This document shows, piece after piece, positions 24,397-34,090 of a stretch of 64,000 nt of DNA; within the stretch, counting starts at the first letter, position 1, and every line of letters starts with the position of its first letter. Source of the DNA: an uncultured Eggerthellaceae bacterium (GTDB taxonomy: Bacteria > Actinomycetota > Coriobacteriia > Coriobacteriales > Eggerthellaceae); NCBI GenBank assembly GCA_944320405.1, contig CALUHI010000030.1, positions 1 through 64,000 on the forward strand, in the 5' to 3' direction. The notes below the pieces were generated by a model. The model searched no databases and had not been told where the DNA came from. It saw only the letters and a list, made by a program, of their open reading frames with translations. The position numbers and the translations under genes are program-made.

Positions 24397-26562
24397 TTAC
24401 GCAGCAGGTTCAACGGGCACGGTTTCGCCGCCGTCACCGGTGCCGCCGCCTCCGTCGCCTTCGGCGCCGCCATCACCACCGCCTCCGCCGTTATCGTCTC
24501 CGGCATCGCCGGCATCAGGCGGCTCTTCTGTCGTAGGCTGCTGTTGTTCGGCAGCTTCTTGCTCTGCCGCTTCCTGTGCGGCGCGTTCCGCCTCGGCAGC
24601 AGCAGCTTCAAGCTCTGCCTTCGTCGGACCGGAGTATATTTCGAATTCATCGTCGTCGTAGGGCTCGTATTCAGGCTCGTCGGCTTCGGGGAACTCCTCG
24701 TTGGGCATGCCCGCAAGCGCCACGTTCATGAAGGCGGCGAACGTCTCGTCCATGCCCACGTGGCCCATCGATTCCTTGTTGAGCGGATCACCCATCCAGC
24801 ACGCAACGGAAAGCTGAGGCGTGATGCCGCAGAACCAAAGGTCGTGGCGGTTCTCCTGGGTACCGGTCTTGCCGGCGACGATCTGCCCGCTGCTCAGACG
24901 CGCATCGGTGCCCGAACCCTCAGAGGTGTTGACAACGCCTTCCATCACCTGCTCGGCAGCGTGCGCGACCTCTTCTGAAATGACGCGCTCGCCCTGCGGC
25001 GCAGAATTGTCGATGAGCACGTTGCCATCGGAATCGGTTACGCGAAGAATCGGCGTGTGCTGGTAGTGAATGCCACCGCTGGCGATCGTCGCATACGCCG
25101 ACGCCATCTCGAGCGGCGTCACCGGCGACGAGTCGGCGCCCAGCACCAAACCGCCTTCGGCGACAAGATCCGACTCGATGCCCATGCGCTGGGCAACGTC
25201 TTTGATCTTTTCAGGGCCAATGGACATCGCCAAGCGCGCGAAGCCCGTGTTGGACGAGACCGCCAGCGCGCGGGCAATCGTGCGGGTGCCAAAGTCGCGA
25301 TACCCCACGTTGTGGACCTTCCATCCCGGAAGCTCGGCGTACGTGCTGCAGTTCACGTAGGTGGAATTGGGGTCGATGCCCTCCTCGATAGCGGCAATGA
25401 GGCCGAACACCTTGAACGTCGAACCCGCAGGACGGCCGATGCCGCCGGCACCAGTGGCCAGGTTCAGCTTGCTGGTGTTCCAGTCCTTGCCACCCACCAT
25501 TGCCTTGATGTAGCCGTTGTCCGGATCGATCGCCACAATGGCCACCGACGCTTCGGGAACGCTGCGCGAAAGCTTCTCGGCCGCCGCCGCGTCCGCCGCG
25601 TCCTGCATCGCAGGGTCGAGCGTTGTGACCACGGTCAATCCGCCCTTGAACAGCTCATCCGACGTGTACGCGTAATCGTTGATCAGCGTATCGCGGACAT
25701 AGCTCGTGAAATACGGGTACTTGTAGATGCCGTCAGCGCTAATCTCGGAAGTGTGCAGCTCAATGGGCATCGCCACAGCAGCATCGTATTCTTCCTGGGT
25801 GATGTCACCGTTGGTGAGCATGCGGTTGAGCACCAGGTTGCGACGCTGGAGGCAGTTGTCAGGATGGTCGATGGGGTTGTTGTACGTCGGAGACTGGGGA
25901 ATGCCCGCAAGCGTCGCCGCCTCGACCAGCGTCAAATCGGAAGCGTTCTTCGAGAAGTAGCGCTGCGCCGCCGCCTGGATGCCGTAGGCACCCGAGCCGT
26001 AGTTGATGGTGTTCAGGTACATGCGCAGGATGTCTTCTTTGGAGTAGGTCTCCTCCACCTTCAGCGCCAGGTACATCTCGCGCACCTTGCGCTTGATGGT
26101 GATGTCGTTCATCTCTGAAGAGAGGATGGTCTGACGCACCAGCTGCTGAGTGATGGTGGACGCACCTTCCTGGCCGCCGGTGATATTGACCACCACCGCG
26201 CGCGCAATGCCTGCAAGGTCGATGCCGCGATGCTCGTAGAAGCGTTCGTCTTCCGTATCGATGGTGGCATCGATGACGTACTGGCTCACCTGGTCGAGTG
26301 CGACAGGATCGCGGTTTTCCAGCTGGAACTCGGCAAGCACCGTGGTCTCGTCGTTTGCCAGAATCGTGGTAGTGCGCGCCGTATCGTATTCGTCAACCTC
26401 GGTGTAGTCGGGCAGATCCTGCAGCCACGTCGCGCAGAGGGCCCCAACGCCCACAACACCGGCGACGATCGCCGTCAGAATCACCGCCACAACGGCGAGT
26501 GCAATGGTATGGCCCTGCTTCTTGCGGGTGCTATAGCGATGTTTCATCGAGCGTGAAGCCAC
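24397..26562 (-). CDS. class A penicillin-binding protein (GT51 plus transpeptidase)
   Basis: 721-residue peptidoglycan synthase, paralogous to the gene at 21445. Membrane helix at about 18-45; glycosyltransferase with TEDERFYEH (Glu 104) and GASTITQQLVRQ; transpeptidase with GSTFK near residue 386, SSNTGF and KTGTQE. The last 100 residues are Ala/Glu-rich and then Gly/Asp-rich, with no PASTA. A GTG start at 26562 is backed by GGAGG six bases upstream. The two PBPs flank a lipoprotein and share most of their core sequence pattern, which suggests a local duplication. Confidence 0.93.
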   Translation of the reverse strand: MASRSMKHRYSTRKKQGHTIALAVVAVILTAIVAGVVGVGALCATWLQDLPDYTEVDEYDTARTTTILANDETTVLAEFQLENRDPVALDQVSQYVIDATIDTEDERFYEHRGIDLAGIARAVVVNITGGQEGASTITQQLVRQTILSSEMNDITIKRKVREMYLALKVEETYSKEDILRMYLNTINYGSGAYGIQAAAQRYFSKNASDLTLVEAATLAGIPQSPTYNNPIDHPDNCLQRRNLVLNRMLTNGDITQEEYDAAVAMPIELHTSEISADGIYKYPYFTSYVRDTLINDYAYTSDELFKGGLTVVTTLDPAMQDAADAAAAEKLSRSVPEASVAIVAIDPDNGYIKAMVGGKDWNTSKLNLATGAGGIGRPAGSTFKVFGLIAAIEEGIDPNSTYVNCSTYAELPGWKVHNVGYRDFGTRTIARALAVSSNTGFARLAMSIGPEKIKDVAQRMGIESDLVAEGGLVLGADSSPVTPLEMASAYATIASGGIHYQHTPILRVTDSDGNVLIDNSAPQGERVISEEVAHAAEQVMEGVVNTSEGSGTDARLSSGQIVAGKTGTQENRHDLWFCGITPQLSVACWMGDPLNKESMGHVGMDETFAAFMNVALAGMPNEEFPEADEPEYEPYDDDEFEIYSGPTKAELEAAAAEAERAAQEAAEQEAAEQQQPTTEEPPDAGDAGDDNGGGGGDGGAEGDGGGGTGDGGETVPVEPAA

Positions 26563-26755
26563 GCGTCACCTCCTGCATCGGCCGAAACGCGCATGCGAGG
26601 CAGCGGGATGCGGCCCACAACCGTCGCGCCTTCCGGCAGAAAACACTTCCGCCCATTGTAGCATCGCGGCGCGATCAGCCTTTTTTCCCAAAGGAAACAC
26701 CACAGTATCGCTCCAAACCATCCTGAAACGAAGGCGGACGCACGCTGAAACGAAA

Positions 26756-26778
26756 CGCGGCGCCACAAAGGCGCCGCG
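26756..26778 (-). terminator. intrinsic terminator of the arginine cluster
   Basis: Perfect nine-base stem CGCGGCGCC/GGCGCCGCG with a five-base loop, followed on the minus strand by TTTCGTTTC. It lies 30 bases after the argH stop. The rest of the 245-base gap to the PBP gene holds no other clear signal. Confidence 0.85.
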
Positions 26779-26808
26779 CATGAAGTCGTTACAGGGAAAG
26801 GAAGCAGG

Positions 26809-28200
26809 CTATGCCAGCAGCGCTTCGTCGTCAGCAAGCTGCTCGAGCGCTTTGTTCATCTGAGCGCGAACGGCCTCGTGGCCGGTTCCGCCCTCGGTGG
26901 TACGGGCGGCGACGATGCTCTTCAGGTCGAGCGCTTCGACGATGTCAGCCTCGAAAAGATCGCTTGCCCCCTTGAAGTCTTCCAGAGAAAGGTCGTCCAG
27001 ATCGCACCCACGCTGATCGCACAGAAGCACCAGGTGCCCCACCACTTCATGGGCACGGCGGAACGGCATGCCCTTCTTCGCCAGGTAGTCGGCCACGTCG
27101 GTGGCGGCAAGGTAGCCCTTCTTGGCCTGCGTCATCATCGCGTCGGCATTGACCTGCATGGTTCCGATCATACCTGCCATGCACGCGTAGCAATCCTCAA
27201 GCGTCTTGGCGGCGTCGATGGCGCCCTCTTTGTCTTCCTGCAAATCCTTGTTGTACGCAAGAGGCAGGCCCTTCATCGTCATAAGCAGTGCCACAAGGTC
27301 GCCCACCACGCGGCCCGTCTTGCCGCGCACAAGCTCGGCGAAGTCGGGGTTTTTCTTCTGGGGCATGATGGAAGACCCGGTGCTAAACGAGTCCGACAGC
27401 GTGACGAAGCCGAACTCGCTGGTGGACCACAGGATGATTTCCTCAGCCAGGCGCGACAGGTGCATGCAGCTCACCGAGCACGCATACATCAGATCAAGCA
27501 GGAAATCGCGGTCGGACACAGCGTCCAGCGAATTAGGGATGACGCGCGAGAAACCCAGTTCGCGCGCCGTCATCTGACGGTCAAGCGGATAGGTCGTGCC
27601 AGCAAGCGCCGCACTGCCGAGCGGGCTGGCATCGGCGGCGTCACGAGCCGCCGCCAGACGCTCGAAATCGCGCGTGAGCATCCACACGTATGCCAGCATG
27701 TGGTGGCTGAACAGCACCGGCTGGGCATGCTGCAGGTGCGTATAGCCCGGCAAGATCGTGTCGAAATGCTCCTGCGCCTGGTGGACGAGCGCGCGGCGCA
27801 GCTCCAGGTTCGCCTGCATCAGCTGGGTGCAGCGCTCCTTCACGTACAGGCGCGTATCAGTGGCAACCTGATCGTTGCGGCTGCGGCCGGTATGCAGACG
27901 CGCGCCGGCATCGCCGATCTCGGCGGTAAGGACGCTTTCGATGGACATGTGGATGTCTTCGTTGTTGATGTCGAAGACAAACTCACCTGCTTCGATGCGA
28001 TCCTTGATGCGATCAAGCCCCGCCTGGATGGCGTCGCAATCCTCCTGCGAGATGACACCTTGGGCAGCAAGCATGTGCGCATGAGCCTTCGAACCGGCGA
28101 TGTCCTGCGCGTACAGCGCCTTGTCAACCGGCAGCGAAGCGCCAAACTGCTGCGTGAACTCGCTCACGCCCTCCGTAAAACGACCAGACCAAAGTGCCAT
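26809..28200 (-). CDS. argH: argininosuccinate lyase
   Basis: 463 residues, last gene of the arginine cluster. It splits argininosuccinate into arginine and fumarate. It opens with MALWSGRFTEGVSEFTQQF and carries the fumarase-superfamily signature GSSIMPQKKNPD, which holds the catalytic Ser loop, and the His motif HLQHAQP (TH-LQ-HAQP). Length is usual for the family. It follows argG by 88 bases, a gap containing a short inverted repeat. Confidence 0.97.
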   Translation of the reverse strand: MALWSGRFTEGVSEFTQQFGASLPVDKALYAQDIAGSKAHAHMLAAQGVISQEDCDAIQAGLDRIKDRIEAGEFVFDINNEDIHMSIESVLTAEIGDAGARLHTGRSRNDQVATDTRLYVKERCTQLMQANLELRRALVHQAQEHFDTILPGYTHLQHAQPVLFSHHMLAYVWMLTRDFERLAAARDAADASPLGSAALAGTTYPLDRQMTARELGFSRVIPNSLDAVSDRDFLLDLMYACSVSCMHLSRLAEEIILWSTSEFGFVTLSDSFSTGSSIMPQKKNPDFAELVRGKTGRVVGDLVALLMTMKGLPLAYNKDLQEDKEGAIDAAKTLEDCYACMAGMIGTMQVNADAMMTQAKKGYLAATDVADYLAKKGMPFRRAHEVVGHLVLLCDQRGCDLDDLSLEDFKGASDLFEADIVEALDLKSIVAARTTEGGTGHEAVRAQMNKALEQLADDEALLA

Positions 28201-28254
28201 CTATTTCCTACTTTCAACAACGACGGCGGGAGAACCCTGCCTCATTATCCAAAC

Positions 28255-28280
28255 GTGACAGAAGGACCGTCCCCTGTCAC
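28255..28280. repeat. REP-like inverted repeat between argG and argH
   Basis: GTGACAG (28255-28261) and CTGTCAC (28274-28280) flank AAGGACCGTCCC. It is of the same general GGGAC-GTC type as the repeats at 10087 and 37181. It might also act as a processing site within the argGH mRNA. Confidence 0.45.
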
Positions 28281-28288
28281 CTTATCTG

Positions 28289-29515
<1,227 letters not shown>

Positions 29516-29611
29516 GTTTGTTATCCCTTTCCGATTATCGTTGCCGGCGCGCTTGCTTCGCGCCGTCAGTTCCCTGTTTCATTGCGGGCAAAAGCCCATT
29601 GCAGCCGCTGA

Positions 29612-30058
29612 TCAACGTCGTCGCAGGCGCCCGATCATCTGAGACACCTGCTCGGCAGCATCGAAGCTCTCGGCGGCGATCATGATGGTGTCATCGCCTG
29701 CCACCGTGCCAAGCGCTCCTGGCAGATGCGCGGCATCAAGCGCTGCGCAAACGCCTTGAGCCCCGCCGGGAAGCGTCTTGATCACCACGATGGTGCCTCC
29801 CACTTTGACGTCGACCACAAGCTCGGTCACCAAGCGGGCCAGACGCTCCTCCTCAGGCAGCGCGTAACAGCCATCGGGTGCTTTCTGCAAGCCCATCTCC
29901 ACGATGTCGCGCGAGATGGTTGCCTGCGTGCAGGTGAACCCCTGCTCGCGAAGCCGTTCGGCAAGATCGCGCTGCGTCTTCACCCCATGGGCGCGGACGA
30001 TGGCACGAATTGCCTCCTGGCGCATTCGTCGTCGCGTTGTCGCTTTGGTGTCTTGCAT
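29612..30058 (-). CDS. argR: arginine repressor
   Basis: 148 residues. An N-terminal winged helix (GVKTQRDLAERLREQGFTCTQATISRDI) is followed by the oligomerisation and arginine-binding domain (LPGGAQGVCAALDAAHLPGALGTVAGDDTIMI), with the GDDT motif that contacts arginine. The ATG at 30058 has an A/G-rich stretch AAAGGGGG upstream and gives the family length; an alternative ATG at 30088 overlaps the argD stop as TAATG and would add ten residues. Being inside the cluster, it is probably co-transcribed with the genes it controls. Confidence 0.93.
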   Translation of the reverse strand: MQDTKATTRRRMRQEAIRAIVRAHGVKTQRDLAERLREQGFTCTQATISRDIVEMGLQKAPDGCYALPEEERLARLVTELVVDVKVGGTIVVIKTLPGGAQGVCAALDAAHLPGALGTVAGDDTIMIAAESFDAAEQVSQMIGRLRRR

Positions 30059-30087
30059 GGCTGCGCCCCCTTTCTTCGCGCTGGCCA

Positions 30088-31308
30088 TTATAGCAGCAGG
30101 CTCAAACGCTCGAAGAGCGCGTCAACATGGCGCTTTTCGCAGATCAACGGCGGCAAGAAGCGCAGCGTGTGCGGACCGGTTGCGTTCAGCAGCAAGCCAT
30201 GGCCAAGCGCCTCCAGCACGATGGCGTTGGCGTCCACTTCGGCATCGAGCTCCGCCGCCAGCATCAGACCGAACCCGCGCACTTCGGTCACATGGGGAAG
30301 CTGCGCAAGCTTTTCACGCAAATACGCGCCCACTTCGTTGACGTTTTCGGCGACGTTCTCATCGCAGATCGTCTGCAGCGTGGCGCTCGCCGCCGCGACC
30401 GCCAGGCAGCTGCCGCCGAACGTAGTGCCGTGGTCGCCCGGCTGGTACGTATCGGCCGCAGGGCCGTGCGCCGCGCACACGCCCATGGGGAACCCGTCGG
30501 CGATTCCCTTGGCGATGGTGACCACATCGGGAAGGATCCCATACTGCTGGAACCCGAACGGCCTGCCCGTGCGGAAGATGCCGCATTGAACCTCGTCGCA
30601 GATCAGAAGGGCACCAACCTCTTCCGTGAGGCGACGAGCCGCTACGAGAAACTCCTGTGTGCAGGGATGCACGCCGCTTTCGCCCTGGATGCATTCAAGC
30701 ATCACGGCGCAGATCTGCGAGCCCTTCTCGGCGAACAGGCGCTCAAGCGCTTTCACGTCGTTGATCGGCACGCTCTCGAAGCCGCCCGGAAGCGGCTGGA
30801 ACGCCTCCTGCTTGGCAGGTTGGGCAGTAGCTGCCAGCGACGCGAGGGTGCGGCCATGGAAGCTTCCTTCCAGCGTGACGATGATGCGCGGAGCGGCGTC
30901 AGGGTCCGCAGCGTTCTGACGAGCGAACAGGCGCGCCAGCTTGATGGCGCACTCGTTCGCCTCGGCGCCGGAGTTCGCGAAGAAGCTCTTCCAAGGGGTG
31001 CGCTCAGCTTCGGGAACCTGGTCGTTCAGCAGGTCGGACACCGTTTTCGCAAGCTCGCCGCGCTGCTCGATGTAGTAGTAGTTGCTCACGTGCATCAGCT
31101 TTTCTGACTGGTTCTGCAGCGCTGCCACCACCTGAGGGTTGCAATGCCCCAGAGAAAGCACGCCGATGCCACCGATGAAGTCCAGGTAGGGCTTTCCTTC
31201 GTCGTCATATGCTTCCATTCCGCAGCCGCGAACCAGCTCGACGGGCTTGCGCCCGAAGGTGCTCATGAGGTATTCGGATTCAAGTTTTTTCTGCTGAGCG
31301 AGGCTCAT
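30088..31308 (-). CDS. argD: acetylornithine aminotransferase
   Basis: 406 residues, PLP-dependent class III aminotransferase making N-acetylornithine. It has YLDFIGGIGVLSLGHCNPQV near the start, LLICDEVQCGIFRTGRPFGFQQYG (PLP contact) and IAKGIADGFPMG with the Schiff-base Lys. AAGGAG precedes the ATG. An in-frame ATG at residue 15 is a less likely start. Confidence 0.96.
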   Translation of the reverse strand: MSLAQQKKLESEYLMSTFGRKPVELVRGCGMEAYDDEGKPYLDFIGGIGVLSLGHCNPQVVAALQNQSEKLMHVSNYYYIEQRGELAKTVSDLLNDQVPEAERTPWKSFFANSGAEANECAIKLARLFARQNAADPDAAPRIIVTLEGSFHGRTLASLAATAQPAKQEAFQPLPGGFESVPINDVKALERLFAEKGSQICAVMLECIQGESGVHPCTQEFLVAARRLTEEVGALLICDEVQCGIFRTGRPFGFQQYGILPDVVTIAKGIADGFPMGVCAAHGPAADTYQPGDHGTTFGGSCLAVAAASATLQTICDENVAENVNEVGAYLREKLAQLPHVTEVRGFGLMLAAELDAEVDANAIVLEALGHGLLLNATGPHTLRFLPPLICEKRHVDALFERLSLLL

Positions 31309-31368
31309 TTCGCGCAGCTCCTTCCTAAAACGATGCAGTCGTATCGATGCGAGGTCGTCTTCCCCGAT

Positions 31369-32316
31369 CTAGTTGTTCACCGCTAGACGCGATGCGAACG
31401 TGCCCAGCGGCTTGGGGCCAAGCGACTCCGCATCTTTTGCCTGGTCGATCATCGTGCCGATGCCTTTGTCGGTGAGAAGCTCGAGCAGCAGGGCGTGAGG
31501 CGTGGTGCCGTTTATGATGTGCGCACGGTGAACGCCGGATTCCATCGCGTAGATGCATGAGCGCATCTTGGGAATCATGCCCGTGGCCAAAGTGCCGCCT
31601 GCCACCAGCTCCTGCGCCTCGGCAAGCGTCATGCGCGAGACAAGCGAATCCTTGTTGGAGAAATCCTCGTAAAGCCCGTCGACGTCGGTGAGGAAAATCA
31701 CCTTGTGAGCGCCGATGGCGGCCGCCACGTGCCCCGCGACCACGTCGGCGTTGACGTTGTAGAAACCGCCCGCCTCGTCGATACCCACCGTGGCGAGCAC
31801 GGGAATGAAGTCGCTTGCCACGAGGTCTTCCACCAGCTGGCTGTTGACGCGCTCCACCTTCCCCACGCGCCCCAAGCGCACGTCCGCCTGACTGGCGACG
31901 ATGGTACCAGCGTCCGCGCCGCTGATGCCCACCGCAAGGTTGCCATGGACGTTGATGGCAGCCACGAGCTCTTGGTTCACCTTGCCGGTGAGCACGGTCC
32001 GCACAACCTCCATGGCTGCATCGGTGGTAACGCGCTGGCCGTCAACGAAGCGGACGTCGAGTTGCTCGCGCTCCATCGCTTCGGTGATTGCCTTCCCGCC
32101 GCCGTGGACGATCACCGGATTGACGCCGATGATCTTCAGCAAAACGATGTCGGCCATAACCGCCGCACGCAATTCCGCGTCCACCATGGCAGCCCCGCCG
32201 TACTTGATGACGATGGTCTTGCCGGTGCAGTTCTTGATCCAAGGCATAGCCTCGGTCAGCACCTCCGCCGTCCGGCTAGACACCCCATTAGGCCGCGTCT
32301 CTTTGTCGTAATTCAT
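31369..32316 (-). CDS. argB: acetylglutamate kinase
   Basis: 315 residues, amino-acid kinase fold. KTIVIKYGGAAMVD near residue 33 and VIVHGGGKAI are the ATP and acetylglutamate sites; GFYNVNADVVAGHVAAAIGAHKVIFLTDVDGLY is typical. It is often the arginine-inhibited step when ArgJ recycles the acetyl group, and the N-terminal helix (RTAEVLTEAMPWI) of arginine-sensitive enzymes is present. It follows the 230-base gap that holds the 120-bp inverted-repeat element. Confidence 0.97.
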   Translation of the reverse strand: MNYDKETRPNGVSSRTAEVLTEAMPWIKNCTGKTIVIKYGGAAMVDAELRAAVMADIVLLKIIGVNPVIVHGGGKAITEAMEREQLDVRFVDGQRVTTDAAMEVVRTVLTGKVNQELVAAINVHGNLAVGISGADAGTIVASQADVRLGRVGKVERVNSQLVEDLVASDFIPVLATVGIDEAGGFYNVNADVVAGHVAAAIGAHKVIFLTDVDGLYEDFSNKDSLVSRMTLAEAQELVAGGTLATGMIPKMRSCIYAMESGVHRAHIINGTTPHALLLELLTDKGIGTMIDQAKDAESLGPKPLGTFASRLAVNN

Positions 32317-32413
32317 ACCCTCACAACTCCAATATATTCCCCGCCCGCCAATCCCCCAGCCGAGCGGAATTCTAACGATCAGCCCTGTTTGCTGCCCTTT
32401 TCAACCCGAAGAA

Positions 32414-32533
32414 GGCTCGGACGCGGAGGGGGAGGGCCCGTGCTCAAACAGTCCTGAGCTCGCACGAAACGCCCACTGGGCGTTTCGGCTCGTGCGGAAC
32501 TGCGCGCGGACCCTCCCCCTCCGCGTCCGAGCC
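32414..32533. repeat. 120-bp element with perfect 23-bp inverted ends and inner hairpin
   Basis: Arms at 32414-32436 and 32511-32533 are exact inverted copies (left begins GGCTCGGACGCGGAGG). Inside lies a second stem AACGCCCA/TGGGCGTT (about 32468-32484) extended by CGCACG/CGTGCG. It fills the argJ-argB gap. It could be a miniature mobile element or a large RNA stem protecting or attenuating the arg message. No T run follows on either strand, so it is not a standard terminator. Confidence 0.7.
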
Positions 32534-32546
32534 GTCCCACTTGAAG

Positions 32547-33782
32547 CTAGGTTCGGTAATCCCCGTTGATCGTTATGTATTCATGCGAGAAGTCACAGGT
32601 CCAAACAGTGGTTTTCGCATCTCCTGCACCAAGGTCGATATCCAGCACGATCTCGGGGTCCTCGAAGCGCTTGAGCGCCTCCTCTTCGCTGAAGGGCACC
32701 GTCATGCCGTCGCGGCACACCGGCAGCCCCATGATGTCGATGGAGACGTCCTCTTGGTTGAAGCGCGCGCCGGAACGGCCAATGGCGCCGGCGATGCGGC
32801 CCCAGTTCGCGTCGTGACCAGTGATGGCCGTCTTCACGAGGGGCGAGTTCGCCACCGTGCGTGCAGCGGCATCGGCGTCGGCGTCGTTCGCCGCGCCCGT
32901 CACGTTGACGGTCACCAGGCGCGTGGCGCCTTCGCCGTCTGCTGCCATCTGGCGGGCCAGGTTCATGCATACCGCTTGGAGCGCTTCCTCGAACGCAGCG
33001 AAGGCGGGGCTGCCCTCAGCAAACGGAGCAGCGCCCGGCGCAGCGACGCCCGAGGCAAACAGCAAGCAGGTGTCGTTGGTGGAGGTGTCGCCGTCCACCG
33101 TCACCTTGTTGAAGCTCACGTTCGCCGCACGCAACAGCGCGTCGTGAAGCACGTTCGCTTGGATTGGGGCGTCGGTAGTGATGATGCTGATCATCGTGGC
33201 CATGTTGGGCATGATCATGCCGGAGCCCTTCGCCATGCCGCCCACGGTGAACGTGCACCCGGCGTACACGGGGTCGTCGACCGTGAACGAAACGGCCGCT
33301 TCTTTGGGGTGCGTGTCGGTGGTCATGATCGCGCATGCAGCGTCGTGCCCGCCCTCGCGCGAGAGCTTTTCCAGCGCCAGCGGGACGCCCGTCTCGAAGG
33401 GACCAAGGGGAAGATGTTGGCCGATCACGCCAGTCGAAGCCACCATGACCTCTTGCGCAGGGCAGCCAACGGCGTCGCCGACAATGCGCGCCATCTCGCG
33501 TGCCGCCTCCATGCCGCGCTCTCCTGTTGCTGCGTTCGCAATGCCCGAGTTGACCGCTGCCGCACGCGCAATGCCGTACGACACGCCTTCCAGGTGCTCG
33601 CGCGACACCACTACCGGTGCTGCACAGAAAACGTTCTGGGTGAATGCGCCCGCGCAAGCGCAGGGCTCGTCTGCCACCACCAACGCGAAGTCGAAACGTT
33701 CAGGATTCTTCCGGAATCCCGCATGGACGCCCGCAGCCGAAAACCCCTTCGCACTGGTGACGCCGCCTCCCTCGATGAGCAT
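32547..33782 (-). CDS. argJ: bifunctional ornithine acetyltransferase / N-acetylglutamate synthase
   Basis: 411 residues. The enzyme moves the acetyl group from acetylornithine to glutamate. The self-cleavage motif is KGSGMIMPNMATM, with nucleophilic Thr 196 after MA. ATG at 33782 is chosen for GGAGG upstream; an upstream in-frame start exists at 33809. It is the first gene after the nested terminator that follows argC and is probably driven by an AT-rich promoter in the 308-base gap. Confidence 0.96.
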   Translation of the reverse strand: MLIEGGGVTSAKGFSAAGVHAGFRKNPERFDFALVVADEPCACAGAFTQNVFCAAPVVVSREHLEGVSYGIARAAAVNSGIANAATGERGMEAAREMARIVGDAVGCPAQEVMVASTGVIGQHLPLGPFETGVPLALEKLSREGGHDAACAIMTTDTHPKEAAVSFTVDDPVYAGCTFTVGGMAKGSGMIMPNMATMISIITTDAPIQANVLHDALLRAANVSFNKVTVDGDTSTNDTCLLFASGVAAPGAAPFAEGSPAFAAFEEALQAVCMNLARQMAADGEGATRLVTVNVTGAANDADADAAARTVANSPLVKTAITGHDANWGRIAGAIGRSGARFNQEDVSIDIMGLPVCRDGMTVPFSEEEALKRFEDPEIVLDIDLGAGDAKTTVWTCDFSHEYITINGDYRT

Positions 33783-33971
33783 CTCTCGCCTTCCTCCATA
33801 GGCGCACACGCGCCGTCGAATTACACGAATCGATATTATGCACCTAATAATTCAAAATATTGTTAAGATTCTGCGAAAATATTCAAATGATTGCATATTA
33901 CTTGCGATTCGAATCACGACGAACGAAGCCGGGACCACGCCGGCGCCTCTGGGTAGATGTCGATCAACGGC
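33783..33971 (-). promoter_or_regulatory. AT-rich argJ promoter region with possible ArgR half-sites
   Basis: About 100 bases (33825-33925) are far more AT-rich than their surroundings. On the minus strand TTGAAT occurs twice, each followed downstream by -10-like hexamers (AACAAT and CATAAT), and TGAAT/TGCA steps resemble ArgR (ARG-box) half-sites. Exact boxes cannot be fixed by eye. No gene was found here. Confidence 0.45.
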
Positions 33972-34051
33972 AAAAAACCTGCATCGCAAAATTCAGCCTC
34001 TGAACTGGAAGAATGCACCGTTTTCCCAGTTCAGAGCGATGCAGTTTTTTT
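33972..34051. terminator. nested two-stem terminator between argC and argJ
   Basis: Outer stem CTGCATCGC/GCGATGCAG (33979-33987, 34036-34044) encloses an inner stem CTGAACTGG/CCAGTTCAG (34000-34008, 34026-34034). T runs follow on both strands (seven T on plus, six T on minus), so it can terminate in both directions. It should end or attenuate argC transcription before argJ. Confidence 0.75.
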
Positions 34052-34090
34052 CACGTTGGTCGACATCATGCAACAGTGGAGCATCCCGCC

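Noticed and set aside
24361-24978. Hydrophobic plus-strand frame overlapping the PBP C-terminus
   Set aside because: Its Val/Leu-rich look comes from reading the Glu/Ala-rich tail in reverse; PBP motifs are on the minus strand.
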